The notes below the pieces were generated by a model that was given only the letters and a program-made list of their open reading frames with translations, had not been told where the DNA came from and ran no database searches. Shown here one piece after another: positions 1 to 10,090 of a DNA stretch of 64,000 bases (position 1 is the first letter of the stretch; the number at the start of each line of letters is the position of its first letter). The stretch is taken from contig NZ_CP158367.1 in assembly GCF_040267685.1 (NCBI RefSeq), positions 2,356,001 through 2,420,000 of the forward strand, written 5' to 3'. The DNA is from Proteinivorax tanatarense. GTDB lineage: Bacteria; Bacillota; Proteinivoracia; Proteinivoracales; Proteinivoracaceae. A program made the position numbers and the translations under genes.

Positions 1-20
1 GTTAAGGAAGTGATGAAATA

Positions 21-542
21 ATGAAGTTAGATAATTTAGCTTTTAAATCCATTGGTGTAGAAAATCTTAATGATTTATTTAAACTTCAAAGTGTAATTAT
101 GGAATCCCTTGATGACACTGATTTATTTGAAAAAGAAAGTGAAGAAACTCTTCTCCCATTTCTCAACAAAAATCAAATGTATATCCTGGGATGTTACTCT
201 AATGATGCTTTAATAGCTTATGGAATAATGTTATTCCCTAAGTTTGAAAAGGAAAACCTAGGCTATGATTTAGGGTTTGCTAAAGATGACCTACCCTATA
301 TTGCCCACATTGATAGCATCGCAGTTAACCCAAAATATAGAGGGCTTGGTTTGCAGGTTCTTATAGGTAATTATCTAGGCAACATTGCTAAATCTCTAGG
401 TTATATCCATCTAATGTCAACAGTTTCTCCTGAAAATTATCATAGCATCAACAATGTTTTTAAACAGGGTTTTAAAATTAAAAAACTCACTAAAAAGTAC
501 AATGGTAAAAAAAGGTATATTTTTCATAAAAAAGTGTTATAA
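21..542 (+). CDS. GNAT-family N-acetyltransferase
   Basis: This 173-residue protein has the acetyl-CoA-binding signature of the GNAT fold: SIAVNPKYRGLGLQ at about residues 98-111, followed by a helix (LIGNYLGNIAKSLGY) and a C-terminal strand. The family transfers an acetyl group from acetyl-CoA to an amine. The acceptor cannot be read from the sequence. The ATG is preceded by AAGGAAGTGATG, a usable but distant ribosome binding site. The gene is alone on the plus strand, convergent with the GH85 gene, and shares a bidirectional terminator with it. The family is secure; the specific function is unknown. Confidence 0.8.
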   Translation: MKLDNLAFKSIGVENLNDLFKLQSVIMESLDDTDLFEKESEETLLPFLNKNQMYILGCYSNDALIAYGIMLFPKFEKENLGYDLGFAKDDLPYIAHIDSIAVNPKYRGLGLQVLIGNYLGNIAKSLGYIHLMSTVSPENYHSINNVFKQGFKIKKLTKKYNGKKRYIFHKKVL

Positions 543-557
543 CCCTGGTTCCTTAGA

Positions 558-610
558 AAAGAGACACCATATAGCATAGACTTATACGTCTATTTATATG
601 GTGTCTCTTG
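558..610. terminator. Bidirectional terminator between the acetyltransferase and GH85 genes
   Basis: A long inverted repeat pairs AGAGACACCATATA with TATATGGTGTCTCT, with an inner ATAGAC/GTCTAT stem. It lies between two convergent stop codons, which fits a shared intrinsic terminator. Confidence 0.75.
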
Positions 611-629
611 TTAGGGGTAATTTGTGTTT

Positions 630-3383
630 TTAAAGTTCTCCAGGTATTCCGCGAGCTTCAAATTGATAAATTCTTGCAGCGCTATCTGAACCCTGAGTTG
701 GCTTTGTTACTACCAATCTTACATATCTAGCTTCAACAGCTTTAAACGTAGATAACGTGGTAGCATCAGAATTGTTGGTCACCTCTAAAACCTCGGTAAA
801 ATCCTCTCCATCGTCACTTACTTCTACTATATATCTTTCTGTGTTCATTAACTCGCTTTCTCCACCAGCTTCTGCATGGGCGACAAACACTTCACTAATA
901 GTTTTTGTTTTGCCTAAATCAACAGTAATATGGTGAGGAGCTGGGCCAGTAACACACCATTTTGTATCTAAAGTACCGTCCACCGCAAAAGGTGGTGCTT
1001 CGTTATCATTAACATACCCTGAAGCATCAACATCTTTATCTAGCGCTAAGTTTTCAAGTTCTCCCTCAACTTTAGAGCTTACAGTAATAAATTCATCTTT
1101 TTCAATAATGTCTTCACCTTCATCATTTTTTGCTGTAAGTTGTACTTTAAATGTACCTTCTTCGTTAAAGGTAACTGTAGGCTCATCGTCAGTACTTGAA
1201 TCAATATCAGCACCCTCAAAGCTCCAGTTTAGCTCTTCAGTATTTGCGGTGCTAGTACTGTTAAAAGTTACAGAATCACCGGGGGCTATCAAGGTTTGAG
1301 AAGCTTCAAATCCAGCCCTAGGTAGTCTATTATCAGGCCAAGTCATCTCTGTTGTATCAGATGTACCTCTGGCTCCATGTTTATTGACAGGAACTACTTT
1401 AAAAGTAGATTCTAATCCTTCTTCTTCTCTTTCTATCCCGTTAATAAAAAAGCCTGGGTTTCTTGTAACACCTAAAAATGATTTTGTATCATTATCATTT
1501 GTGCGATATACTTCATAAAACTCACTATTATCATCTTTGTCCCAAGTTAATCTAATGCCAGCATAAATATTTTCTTCATCAAACTCTTTATCAATCACCT
1601 GTAAGTTTGATACTTCTGTTTCTTGATTTTCAGTATTGTTTAGGATAGAAAGTCTACCTAAACTCAGTTCATAAGGGTCTTTATCTTCTTTTGTTGAAAC
1701 TTCTAAACCTATAGTTTGAATAACTTCCCCTTCATAGGAGCTTAAGTCAAACTCAACTTCTGTCCACTGATTTTCAACCTCTTTATCGCCCTCTATAACT
1801 TCTGTATTTCCATCTTCAAAAGTTAAAACAGCGTTGAGTTCAGTTGACTCCATAGCTTTTGCAGTTGCTGTAAATCTATAATCCTCTTCTATTTCTAGAT
1901 CTGCACTAAATAAAGTTATTGTTGATTTTTTGTCACTTTCCATGTTTCCTCTGAACTTAATTGAGGTTCCGCCATAGTATGCATCGGCATAATCTATTGA
2001 AGCTGTTAAGTCGTTATTTCCTTCATTGTCTATTATCCATCTATAAGTCGGCATCACATCCATCATGCTACGGTTATTCCAGTTCATTTTAGACACCTGT
2101 TCACCGTCAATAAAAAAGTTGTATCCATTTCCCATGTTAAAATTAGTTGTAAAAGGAACTGAGTTTAGTACAGTACGCTCAACAACGTAAGATGATATGC
2201 CTCGCCAATCTTTTCCCGTAGCGTTATGGGGATTTCTTGGATCTCCATTGTTGTTTACCCAAAATAAGTTTTCATTCTCATGAAACTCATTAACGTTGCT
2301 AGCTGAGTAATAGGTCCAACTAGGGCAATATAAACCTAAAGAAGTTAAAGGAACTCCGTTATCATCCTCAAATAAGTCCCATCTAATAGGAGTAAATAGA
2401 CCGTCTGCTTGTACATCTACACCAGCATATAAATCATAGGGATCTATACCTAATTCATCAGCTTTATCATTTGAATATTGGATTAACTCTTTATCTGCAA
2501 GTTGTTGCACTGTCCACCAAAAATTCAAGAACATACTGTCTGCTACAGGCTCTTCTTTTTCATCTATTAAAAAGAACGCATTTTCATCAGTTAGTGCATT
2601 TTGCCATCCCATTTCCCCTTCTTTGGTCATGGCATCATACCACATGATCTCTAAATGAGGGGCTTGATCTTTAAACGCTTTAATAAATTCTTGCATTAGT
2701 TTAGCATGCTCATCGGTTACAGGTTCATCTTCTGTTCCAGCAATTTCTTGATTAATAAACCAACCATCAAATTGATAAACTGATGCAACTTCAATTAATT
2801 TATCTGCCATAGGGAAGTTTCCATCATCGTCTTTAACTAAGAACTGCTCTAACCATTTCATTTGACCTCCGTAGTCTTCTGGAGGAAAGAATACAGTTCC
2901 AAGAACTGGTACACCATTTTTGTGTGCTGCATCTACAACGTCTGGACTTGGGGGCACTATTATTCCTTCACCAGAGGAACCACCCCAATACACAAGCTGG
3001 TCAATATATTGCCAATAAGTAAATGTGTTTGAATCGAATTCATTGGTTCCATTTGATGGGTTACCGCTGGTACTACTGTTCATAATGCTCAAAGCCACAA
3101 CATTAACATCTTTGTTTTGAGAATTATTGATTGTTGGCAGTCGATCCCTTGAAACTCGATCTGCCAAAGGAACTGTACTTTTATTAAACAATAAATCAGG
3201 ATCTTCAGAGGGATCCCACTCTAACAATTCATCAGGAAACCAATAAGAAGATATTGGACCATTTTCCATAGCCACCTCAGGATTAGCTTCTTCTGTCATC
3301 TCAAACTGTGCCATATCTTCCGAACAAGCAGCTAAATTCAAGGCCATGAGAAAAACCAATAAAATCAAAAAACTTTTTTTCAT
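630..3383 (-). CDS. Secreted lipoprotein endo-beta-N-acetylglucosaminidase, GH85
   Basis: 917 residues. The N-terminal signal ends in the lipobox LAAC (lipidated Cys20), so the enzyme should be anchored outside the membrane. A GH85 catalytic barrel follows (about 90-450) with the hallmark FDGWFINQE at 205-213, where Asn211 and Glu213 are the expected catalytic pair. Downstream come a carbohydrate-binding-like beta domain, an FnIII-like module (about 600-690), a PKD-like domain (about 695-775) and a C-terminal F5/8 type C (discoidin) domain with the LALDKDVDASG start. GH85 enzymes cut the GlcNAc-GlcNAc core of N-glycans. Neighbouring alpha-mannosidases and importer genes support release of high-mannose glycans for uptake. 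It lies downstream of, and may be co-transcribed with, the ABC ATPase gene. Confidence 0.9.
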   Translation of the reverse strand: MKKSFLILLVFLMALNLAACSEDMAQFEMTEEANPEVAMENGPISSYWFPDELLEWDPSEDPDLLFNKSTVPLADRVSRDRLPTINNSQNKDVNVVALSIMNSSTSGNPSNGTNEFDSNTFTYWQYIDQLVYWGGSSGEGIIVPPSPDVVDAAHKNGVPVLGTVFFPPEDYGGQMKWLEQFLVKDDDGNFPMADKLIEVASVYQFDGWFINQEIAGTEDEPVTDEHAKLMQEFIKAFKDQAPHLEIMWYDAMTKEGEMGWQNALTDENAFFLIDEKEEPVADSMFLNFWWTVQQLADKELIQYSNDKADELGIDPYDLYAGVDVQADGLFTPIRWDLFEDDNGVPLTSLGLYCPSWTYYSASNVNEFHENENLFWVNNNGDPRNPHNATGKDWRGISSYVVERTVLNSVPFTTNFNMGNGYNFFIDGEQVSKMNWNNRSMMDVMPTYRWIIDNEGNNDLTASIDYADAYYGGTSIKFRGNMESDKKSTITLFSADLEIEEDYRFTATAKAMESTELNAVLTFEDGNTEVIEGDKEVENQWTEVEFDLSSYEGEVIQTIGLEVSTKEDKDPYELSLGRLSILNNTENQETEVSNLQVIDKEFDEENIYAGIRLTWDKDDNSEFYEVYRTNDNDTKSFLGVTRNPGFFINGIEREEEGLESTFKVVPVNKHGARGTSDTTEMTWPDNRLPRAGFEASQTLIAPGDSVTFNSTSTANTEELNWSFEGADIDSSTDDEPTVTFNEEGTFKVQLTAKNDEGEDIIEKDEFITVSSKVEGELENLALDKDVDASGYVNDNEAPPFAVDGTLDTKWCVTGPAPHHITVDLGKTKTISEVFVAHAEAGGESELMNTERYIVEVSDDGEDFTEVLEVTNNSDATTLSTFKAVEARYVRLVVTKPTQGSDSAARIYQFEARGIPGEL

Positions 3384-3504
3384 AGAAAGTGCTCCTCTCT
3401 TTTATTTGGTTAGCAACTTAAATTTACATGATTATCTAGTTTTTTAAAAGTGTAAAAAATTTAGATAACATGCACAAACAAAAGACTACTTAAATTTAAG
3501 TACA

Positions 3505-4620
3505 TTAATACAATATAGACTCCTCTGTTTGTTTATCAAACAGATGTATTTTAGCTGGATTTAAAGCTAGCTTAGTCATTGTATTAGGTTTTAATTGTGA
3601 ACTGGACTCAACTCTAGCGACTAAATTTTGTCCGTCAATATCTACAAACAAAGAAGCATCAGCTCCCATAATTTCAGTGACCTCTACTTTTCCTTCAATA
3701 CTTGATTTAATAAATTTTTCTATAGTAGCAGAATCATTGAAAATATCCTCTGGTCTTATACCCATAATCATCTCACTGCCACTTAGATATCCTTTTTCAT
3801 TAACAATGCTACTTTTATCCTCTGGCAACTGGATATAATTTTCTCCAAAAACAAAAAACGTGCTATTGTTTTTAACTTCTATTTTCCCTTGTAAAAAATT
3901 CATTTGAGGACTGCCAATAAACCCGGCTACAAAGAGATTAATTGGATTGTTATAAAGATTTAAAGGAGTATCTACTTGATTAATAACTCCATCTTTCATT
4001 ACTACAATTCTATCCCCCATTGTCATAGCTTCTGTCTGATCATGGGTTACATAAATAAAAGTTGTTTGCAACTTCTGATGTAATTTAGCAATCTCTGTTC
4101 TCATAACAACCCTTAGCTTTGCATCTAAGTTTGACAATGGCTCATCCATTAAAAACACTTTGGGGTCACGAACGATAGCTCTTCCTAAAGCGACTCTTTG
4201 TCTCTGCCCTCCCGATAAAGCTTTAGGCTTTCTATCCAATAATTCTTCTATTTCTAAAATTTTTGCAGCTTCCTGAACTCTTTTATCAATTTCATTTTTA
4301 GGCATTTTTTTAAGTTTAAGACCAAATGCCATATTCTGAAAAACTGTCATATGCGGATATAGTGCATAATTTTGAAATACCATAGCAATATCTCTATCTT
4401 TAGGCGCAGTTTCATTAACTTGTTCATCGCCAATATACACTTCACCTTGTGATATCTCCTCTAAACCGGCAATCATCCTGAGAGTTGTTGACTTTCCGCA
4501 ACCAGATGGTCCCACCAACACAATAAATTCCTTATCCTTTATCTCAAGATTAAAGTCATTAACAGCCGTAACTTTTTCATCAAATATTTTATAAACATTT
4601 TTTAAATTTAATGATGCCAT
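3505..4620 (-). CDS. Sugar ABC transporter ATP-binding protein, MsmX/UgpC type
   Basis: 371 residues with Walker [10 protein letters not shown] (37-45), signature LSGGQ (135-139), Walker B VFLMDE (155-160) and a C-terminal TOBE/OB regulatory domain (about 235-371), the layout of CUT1 sugar-importer ATPases. Lpl-type importers usually lack a dedicated ATPase and borrow MsmX. Here an ATPase lies in the same block as the binding protein and permeases, so it most likely powers them. The start follows an AAAAGGGGGAAAA ribosome binding site. It is separated by 20 bases from manA upstream. Confidence 0.92.
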   Translation of the reverse strand: MASLNLKNVYKIFDEKVTAVNDFNLEIKDKEFIVLVGPSGCGKSTTLRMIAGLEEISQGEVYIGDEQVNETAPKDRDIAMVFQNYALYPHMTVFQNMAFGLKLKKMPKNEIDKRVQEAAKILEIEELLDRKPKALSGGQRQRVALGRAIVRDPKVFLMDEPLSNLDAKLRVVMRTEIAKLHQKLQTTFIYVTHDQTEAMTMGDRIVVMKDGVINQVDTPLNLYNNPINLFVAGFIGSPQMNFLQGKIEVKNNSTFFVFGENYIQLPEDKSSIVNEKGYLSGSEMIMGIRPEDIFNDSATIEKFIKSSIEGKVEVTEIMGADASLFVDIDGQNLVARVESSSQLKPNTMTKLALNPAKIHLFDKQTEESILY

Positions 4621-4640
4621 CGTTTTTCCCCCTTTTAAAA

Positions 4641-5594
4641 TTATATATAGGACACAAATATTTCAAGATTTTCTCCATGTATGGAAAATTTTTCGACCAT
4701 ACAAGGCAATATAAAGTGGGAAGATTTTGCTATACTATACTCTTTCTCATCTATAACCAATTTGCCATCACCTTTTAAAACGCTACATATCATAAATGGC
4801 TGGCTTTTATCAAAACTTCCTGCATCCTCAATATTCCACTTTTGTACAGTAAAAAATGAGTTGTCAATAAACTTGGTTTTTAAAACCCCATCTCTTTTCT
4901 CCACAGTTGGCTTATTTTTTGGTTCGTCGTGAGGAGTGGCTATTACATCTATAGCTTGTTTTAAATGGAGTTCTCTAGTATTTCCTAACTCATCTTTTCG
5001 GTTGTAGTCATATAATCTATAAGTTGTGTCAGAACTTTGTTGCACCTCTAACACTACTGTGTTTTTACATAACCCATGGATTGTTCCACTAGGAATATAG
5101 ATAAAATCTCCTGGTCGAATTTTCTTCTTTGTCAACAAAGATTCAAACTTTTTGTTATAAACTAGTTTTTTTAGTTCATCATGGGTCTTTGCTTTATGTC
5201 CTAAAACTATTTCTGCATCTTCATCACAATCCACTATGTACCAACATTCAGTCTTACCGAGGCCGTCCACTTCATTGGCTTTAGCATATCGGTCATCAGG
5301 ATGTACTTGCACTGACAAATCTTTATTTGCATCAAGAATCTTAATCAGCAACGGAAACTTTTTTTGTCTAGGGTATCCAAAAACTTGTGGGTAATCTTCC
5401 CAAACTGTTTTTAATGATTTTCCCTTAAGCTTAGAATTTAAAATTATACTTTCTCCACTGGGATGGGCAGATACTGCCCAACACTCTCCTGTTTTATTAC
5501 TGGGGATATCATAATTAAAATAGGTTTTTAATTTTTTACCTCCCCAGAGCCTTTCTTTAAACACAGGCCCCAAAAACAAAGGTTCTTTTATCAT
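4641..5594 (-). CDS. manA: Mannose-6-phosphate isomerase, type I
   Basis: 317 residues. It interconverts mannose-6-phosphate and fructose-6-phosphate in the cytoplasm. Zinc-site motifs of the cupin-type isomerase are visible: VQVHPDD near residue 96, GKTECWYIV shortly after, and IPSGTIHGL near residue 150. Length matches the short Firmicute form. It lies 2 bases from the ROK kinase stop-start junction, so the two are translationally linked. With the kinase it forms the route by which mannose released by the GH38/GH125 enzymes enters glycolysis. Confidence 0.93.
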   Translation of the reverse strand: MIKEPLFLGPVFKERLWGGKKLKTYFNYDIPSNKTGECWAVSAHPSGESIILNSKLKGKSLKTVWEDYPQVFGYPRQKKFPLLIKILDANKDLSVQVHPDDRYAKANEVDGLGKTECWYIVDCDEDAEIVLGHKAKTHDELKKLVYNKKFESLLTKKKIRPGDFIYIPSGTIHGLCKNTVVLEVQQSSDTTYRLYDYNRKDELGNTRELHLKQAIDVIATPHDEPKNKPTVEKRDGVLKTKFIDNSFFTVQKWNIEDAGSFDKSQPFMICSVLKGDGKLVIDEKEYSIAKSSHFILPCMVEKFSIHGENLEIFVSYI

Positions 5595-5596
5595 GC

Positions 5597-6454
5597 CTAT
5601 TCTCCTTTTTCTTGTAGTGCTAGTGCCAAAGCTCCTCTTATACCTTGTTCATCATTTAATTTAGGTTTGACTATAAATTCAGGAGGAATTTTTACATATC
5701 CATTGACCATTTTTTCCAATTTCCCCTTAATTTTAGATATAACATGACTTTGTTTCATAACGCCTCCGCCTAGAATGATTTTATGAGGAGATAATATTAA
5801 GGTATAATTCATAACAGCCTGAGCTAAGTAATAGCTCTCTAATTCCCAAACATCATCTCTGTGGCTTAGTTCACTTGCTTTTACCCCATACCTTTTTTCT
5901 ATAGCTGGACCAGATGCTAACCCTTCCAAACAGTCGCTGTGATAAGGGCAAACACCTTGAAAATCATCTTCCTTTGAACGCTTAACCCTTATATGACCCA
6001 TCTCAGGGTGATTTACTCCATTTAACGTCTGACCATCTTTAACAAAGCCAGCTCCAATACCTGTGCCAACGGTTACGTATAAACAGCTATTGTTTTCTTT
6101 CGCTGCTCCCCACCTATACTCACCTAAAGCAGCCACATTTACATCGGTATCTAAATAAACTGGTATATCATAATAGTTTTTAAATTTCTTATAAATATTA
6201 AAATTTCTCCACTTTCTCTTTGGTGTGCTCAATATTTCTCCATAATTGCCCTGACTTTTATCTATTTGCACAGGACCAAAGCAGCCTATTCCAAGTCCTT
6301 TTAATGGATAATTTTTAAAAAAATTAATCACGTTGTTTATGGTTTCTTCTGGTGATTGTGTAGAAATCTTTGTTTTATCAATAATTTCACCATCTTTATT
6401 ACCTACGGCACAAACAAATTTTGTGCCTCCTGCTTCGATTGCTCCGTAATACAC
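5597..6454 (-). CDS. ROK-family fructokinase/mannokinase
   Basis: 285 residues with the ROK ATP-binding start (AIEAGGTKFVCAVG) and a zinc motif of the fructokinase type: HPEMGHIRV followed by CPYHSDCLEG, about residues 145-178. This is the YdhR/GmuE/ScrK arrangement rather than the glucokinase one. Enzymes of this branch phosphorylate fructose and often mannose. Immediate coupling to manA and the mannoside context favour mannose as the physiological substrate (inference). Start ATG has an AGGAGGGG site upstream. Confidence 0.85.
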   Translation of the reverse strand: MYYGAIEAGGTKFVCAVGNKDGEIIDKTKISTQSPEETINNVINFFKNYPLKGLGIGCFGPVQIDKSQGNYGEILSTPKRKWRNFNIYKKFKNYYDIPVYLDTDVNVAALGEYRWGAAKENNSCLYVTVGTGIGAGFVKDGQTLNGVNHPEMGHIRVKRSKEDDFQGVCPYHSDCLEGLASGPAIEKRYGVKASELSHRDDVWELESYYLAQAVMNYTLILSPHKIILGGGVMKQSHVISKIKGKLEKMVNGYVKIPPEFIVKPKLNDEQGIRGALALALQEKGE

Positions 6455-6473
6455 TTAAGCCCCTCCTAATACT

Positions 6474-6502
6474 GAACCCTGTTGCTACATACAACAGGGT
6501 TC
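6474..6502 (-). terminator. Intercistronic hairpin between solute-binding protein and ROK genes
   Basis: An 11-bp perfect stem (GAACCCTGTTG / CAACAGGGTTC) with a short loop lies 8 bases after the binding-protein stop codon. No clear U-run follows on the minus strand, so partial termination or protection of the upstream mRNA are both possible. Confidence 0.55.
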
Positions 6503-6510
6503 ATCATCAG

Positions 6511-7962
6511 TTATTGTTGATGTGCACGCCATTCATCATATTGTTCTTGAATCTCATCAAGTACTTTTTGCATACCTGCTTCATATAATCTTTCATTAAA
6601 TACATCTAAATACACATCTGGATCAACTGCTCCTTTTAATAGAGCGGGTGCAAACTCACTTGTTACGTTAGAAATTGCTGCAATTTCTGTTCTTACTGCG
6701 CTTGGGTCAAAATAAAACCCTAAAGCTGGTGAAGGAATTGAGTTATCGTTAAATTCTTCAAAAGCTTCCCATTTATCCTCGGGCTCATCGTCATGCAAAG
6801 GCAAAATCAACTGGTTGCCTATTGCAAAACTCGGCATGTTGTAATCCTCTACTCTTGCCGGTAAATCGGTTATTGTTCCATCATCATTTAGCTCATAATG
6901 AACTCCCTCTATACCTTTATCAACTAAGGTTCTTAAATAAGGATCTGTGTTTAACAGATTTAAAAACATCATAGCTCTTTCTGGATTTCTTGAAGTAGCT
7001 GAAATAGCTTGCATAGAGCCCGTCACCGAGTTATTAAATACATATGGTTCTTGTAAAGGCACATAATCTATTTCATATCCTGATGAACGGGACCATAATA
7101 GTTCTGCATATGGTTGATATAGCTCTTTTCTAACAAACCAATTTTGCACATCCATAGGCCATGAATCTGTGCTTGTAGCAGCATCTGACCTTATATATCC
7201 CTTGTTATAGTAGTCATGCATAGTACTCAAAATATCATGGGTAATTTCTTCCTCATACTTATTTATAACTTCAGTTGTATCTCCTTCTAGCCTAAAGGCA
7301 AAAGGCATTTCTTCTTGAAGTAGCGAATCAAATGGCAAAAATGCATCAAAAGTAGCTATGGGACTTACTCCAGATTCCTCTTCTTTTATTACTTGAAAAT
7401 ATGGTTCCATATCTTTTATACAAGTTACATCTGACAAATCAAGATCATGCTTATCTGCTAATTCCTTGTTATAAGCTAATACAGCCTGCTGCCCAACTTC
7501 TTTATTTGTTGGCACCGCGTATAAACCACCGTCTATTTGTGCTCCTTCAAGGAAGGCAGGATCTATAGCCTCTTGCATTTCTTGTCCATATTCATCCATA
7601 AGATCTGTAAGTTCTAAAAAAGCGCCTCGTCTTGCATTTAAGGAATAGTTGTTTGCCCATGAACTTGTAAAGGCAATATCATATTCTTCTCCAGACGTAA
7701 CAATAACTTGCATCCTATCATCATACTCGCCCCAATCTAACATGCGCAAATCTATGGTAGCGTTTATTTTTTCAAGTGTGTATTCGTTAATTTCTTCTAG
7801 TACTTTGTCAAGGTCAGATTGTGGTGTTCCAATTAAGTACCAAGTTAATGTAACATGGTCTAACTCATGGTCAGGGTTGCCTTTAACTTCTTTTTCTCCT
7901 CCACAGCCAGCAGTAAAGCTGAGCACCATAATAATAACTAAAAACAAAGATAACTTTTTCAT
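6511..7962 (-). CDS. Lpl-type extracellular solute-binding lipoprotein
   Basis: 483 residues. A basic N-terminus and hydrophobic stretch end in FTAGC, a lipobox, so the mature protein is a membrane-anchored binding protein. The overall layout (EKINATIDLRMLDWGEYDDRMQVIVTSGEEYDIAF, quoted here only as separate blocks around residues 65-100) is that of LplA/DUF3502 carbohydrate-binding components. It is followed in transcription order by the kinase and manA and preceded by two permeases. The ligand is presumably an oligomannose or N-glycan fragment because of the surrounding hydrolases (inference). Confidence 0.88.
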   Translation of the reverse strand: MKKLSLFLVIIMVLSFTAGCGGEKEVKGNPDHELDHVTLTWYLIGTPQSDLDKVLEEINEYTLEKINATIDLRMLDWGEYDDRMQVIVTSGEEYDIAFTSSWANNYSLNARRGAFLELTDLMDEYGQEMQEAIDPAFLEGAQIDGGLYAVPTNKEVGQQAVLAYNKELADKHDLDLSDVTCIKDMEPYFQVIKEEESGVSPIATFDAFLPFDSLLQEEMPFAFRLEGDTTEVINKYEEEITHDILSTMHDYYNKGYIRSDAATSTDSWPMDVQNWFVRKELYQPYAELLWSRSSGYEIDYVPLQEPYVFNNSVTGSMQAISATSRNPERAMMFLNLLNTDPYLRTLVDKGIEGVHYELNDDGTITDLPARVEDYNMPSFAIGNQLILPLHDDEPEDKWEAFEEFNDNSIPSPALGFYFDPSAVRTEIAAISNVTSEFAPALLKGAVDPDVYLDVFNERLYEAGMQKVLDEIQEQYDEWRAHQQ

Positions 7963-8014
7963 TTTCTTCCCCCTTATTTCTTTTGTTATTTTAAAAAAGG
8001 TTTTCCTTTTTTAA

Positions 8015-8986
8015 TTACTCTTTTACCCCACCAATAGTCAATCCTCTAACAAAATATTTTTGAAAGAAAGGATAAGTTAAAGCTATCGGCAAGGTTGCTA
8101 TAACCACTATTGCCATTTGAGCAGAATCCTGCGGTATAGACGCCATTAAGGATTCACTTTGTGCACCTATATGAGCATTTTGTGCTATGAAATCTAAGTT
8201 ATTTTCAATCCTCATCAACAACGATTGTAGCGGAATCAAATTAGGATCGTCTATAAACAGCAATGCATTAAACCAGTCATTCCAATAAGCTAATGTACTA
8301 AAGAGAGCTATGGTTGCTATTCCTGGAATAGCCAGTGGCAAAACTATAGTAAGAAAAATTCTAAATTCTCCAGCACCATCTATTCTAGCTGATTCTATAA
8401 TAGCTTCTGGTACAGAACGCTGAAAGAAAGTTCGCATTATAATTATATAAAAAGCGTTTACTGCTAAGGGAAGTATCAGCGCCCATATACTATTTTTTAA
8501 GCCTAAAAATTGGGTCATTACAATATAAAATGGCACCATACCCCCACTAAACAACATTGTAAAAAACACTAGAAAAGTAAACTGCCGTCGGTAAATAAAC
8601 TGTTTTCTTGATATTGCATATGAATACATCGAGATCATGGCAACACTCAAAAGCGTACCTACTACAGTTATAAATATAGTTATTCCGTATGCTCTAAGCA
8701 GCTGAGACCTCATCATCCACAAGTATCTATATGCATCTAAACTCCACTCTTGGGGTATCACTCTATAACCATGCATTGCCAAGGACTGCTCACTGGATAA
8801 AGAAATAATAATCACATATACAAAAGGAAAAATGCAAAGAAATGCAAAAAGTGCCAACAAAATATTCATAACAATATTAGTCTTTTTAGAAAAAGAATGA
8901 GGATCATATTTCTTTTTTTTGCCTAAATTTACAACTTCTTCACTGCTTGCTTTTGTTTGCTGTGAAATTTTTTCAAAACTTTTCAT
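8015..8986 (-). CDS. Carbohydrate ABC transporter permease, LplC/YtcP type
   Basis: Inner-membrane permease of a CUT1 importer with about six transmembrane helices and the EAA loop (ESARIDGAGEFRIFLTIVLP) that contacts the ATPase. The longer frame reaches 9028, but the ATG at 8986 has TAGGAGG nine bases upstream, so I chose that start. The upstream permease gene ends at 9006, leaving a 19-base gap that contains the ribosome binding site. It pairs with the next gene to form the channel. Confidence 0.9.
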   Translation of the reverse strand: MKSFEKISQQTKASSEEVVNLGKKKKYDPHSFSKKTNIVMNILLALFAFLCIFPFVYVIIISLSSEQSLAMHGYRVIPQEWSLDAYRYLWMMRSQLLRAYGITIFITVVGTLLSVAMISMYSYAISRKQFIYRRQFTFLVFFTMLFSGGMVPFYIVMTQFLGLKNSIWALILPLAVNAFYIIIMRTFFQRSVPEAIIESARIDGAGEFRIFLTIVLPLAIPGIATIALFSTLAYWNDWFNALLFIDDPNLIPLQSLLMRIENNLDFIAQNAHIGAQSESLMASIPQDSAQMAIVVIATLPIALTYPFFQKYFVRGLTIGGVKE

Positions 8987-9005
8987 TTTATTAATCCTCC
9001 TAAAC

Positions 9006-9944
9006 TTAGAATAATGCATTCTCCTCATCTATTTTCCGCACAATATAGTTAGTAATCATAATCAAAACAAATCCTACAGTAGCCTGGTATAATCCTGCTG
9101 CTGTACTCATACCTATATCTCCCATAGACATTAGCCCTCTGTATACATAGGTATCTATAACGTTTGTAACCGGATATAATGGACCAGAGTCTCTCGGAAT
9201 CTGATAAAACAATCCGAAGTCAGCACTAAATATATTACCGATACTTAACAGCGTAAGTATTATCATCAAAGGTTTGAGCATAGGAATGGTAACATGCTTT
9301 ATTTGTTGCCATTTACTAGCCCCATCAATCAAAGCCGCTTCATAGTAGTTTTTATCAATACCCACTATGGCTGCTAAATAAATAATACTGTTAAACCCAA
9401 CACCTTTCCATTGGCTGATTCCTACTATAAAAAACGGCCAAAACTTGGGTTCGTTATACCAAAAAACAGGGTCTTGTCCAAAAGCCTCTAATATCCTATT
9501 GAACATTCCCCTTTCTACGCTTAAAAATGCAAACACAAAATGGCTTACTACCACCCAAGATAAAAAGTGAGGGAAAAGCATTCCTGTTTGATACACTTTA
9601 GTTAATCTTTTGTTAGCAATTTCGCTTAACACGATAGCAAAACCAACTGCTAAAACTAGCCCTAGTACTATAAAAACCAGATTGTACAACACTGTGTTTC
9701 GAGTTATCACCCAGGCATCTCTACTACCAAACAAAAACCTAAAGTTATCAAGCCCCACCCATTCACTATGATAAATACTTGCTAAAAAACCATCGGGGTG
9801 GAATTTAAAATCTTTAAAGGCCAGGATTTGTCCAAACATTGGTATGTATTTTAGAACTATTAACCATATAAGTCCAGGTAGTGTCATCAATAACCACACG
9901 CGATTTTTTTTAATGTTTTTTGCTGTCCTTTTAAGTCGCCACAT
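9006..9944 (-). CDS. Carbohydrate ABC transporter permease, LplB type
   Basis: 312 residues with six predicted membrane helices and an EAA motif (YEAALIDGASKWQQIKHVTIP, near residue 205). The N-terminal pattern (KKNRVWLLMTLPGLIWLIVLKYIPMFG, described in blocks) is typical of LplB/YteP permeases. It is the first gene of the importer operon, with GGGAGG before its ATG. Homologues in Bacillus and Paenibacillus act with a YesMN-type regulator, and such a pair lies directly upstream here. Confidence 0.9.
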   Translation of the reverse strand: MWRLKRTAKNIKKNRVWLLMTLPGLIWLIVLKYIPMFGQILAFKDFKFHPDGFLASIYHSEWVGLDNFRFLFGSRDAWVITRNTVLYNLVFIVLGLVLAVGFAIVLSEIANKRLTKVYQTGMLFPHFLSWVVVSHFVFAFLSVERGMFNRILEAFGQDPVFWYNEPKFWPFFIVGISQWKGVGFNSIIYLAAIVGIDKNYYEAALIDGASKWQQIKHVTIPMLKPLMIILTLLSIGNIFSADFGLFYQIPRDSGPLYPVTNVIDTYVYRGLMSMGDIGMSTAAGLYQATVGFVLIMITNYIVRKIDEENALF

Positions 9945-9980
9945 GTTATGCCTCCCTTTACGTTATTTGCTTCTATATTT

Positions 9981-10009
9981 ATTATATTAAACCTAAGGTT
10001 TTCTAGAAA
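9981..10009 (-). promoter_or_regulatory. Possible promoter of the importer operon
   Basis: A TATAAT box (complement of 9981-9986) is followed, 17 bases away, by a poor -35 hexamer (TTTCTA). A weak -35 would suit activation by the adjacent AraC-type response regulator. This is a motif match only. Confidence 0.3.
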
Positions 10010-10055
10010 GTTGAGATAACATAGATTTACTGTTAAAAATAAATATACTTTCATT

Positions 10056-10090
10056 AAAACAGGCTAACCCCTTTAAGGTTAGCCTGTTTT
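10056..10090 (-). terminator. Terminator after the response-regulator gene
   Basis: The stem AAAACAGGCTAACC / GGTTAGCCTGTTTT overlaps the stop codon of the response-regulator gene and is followed by T-rich sequence. It separates the two-component genes from the importer operon. Confidence 0.75.
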
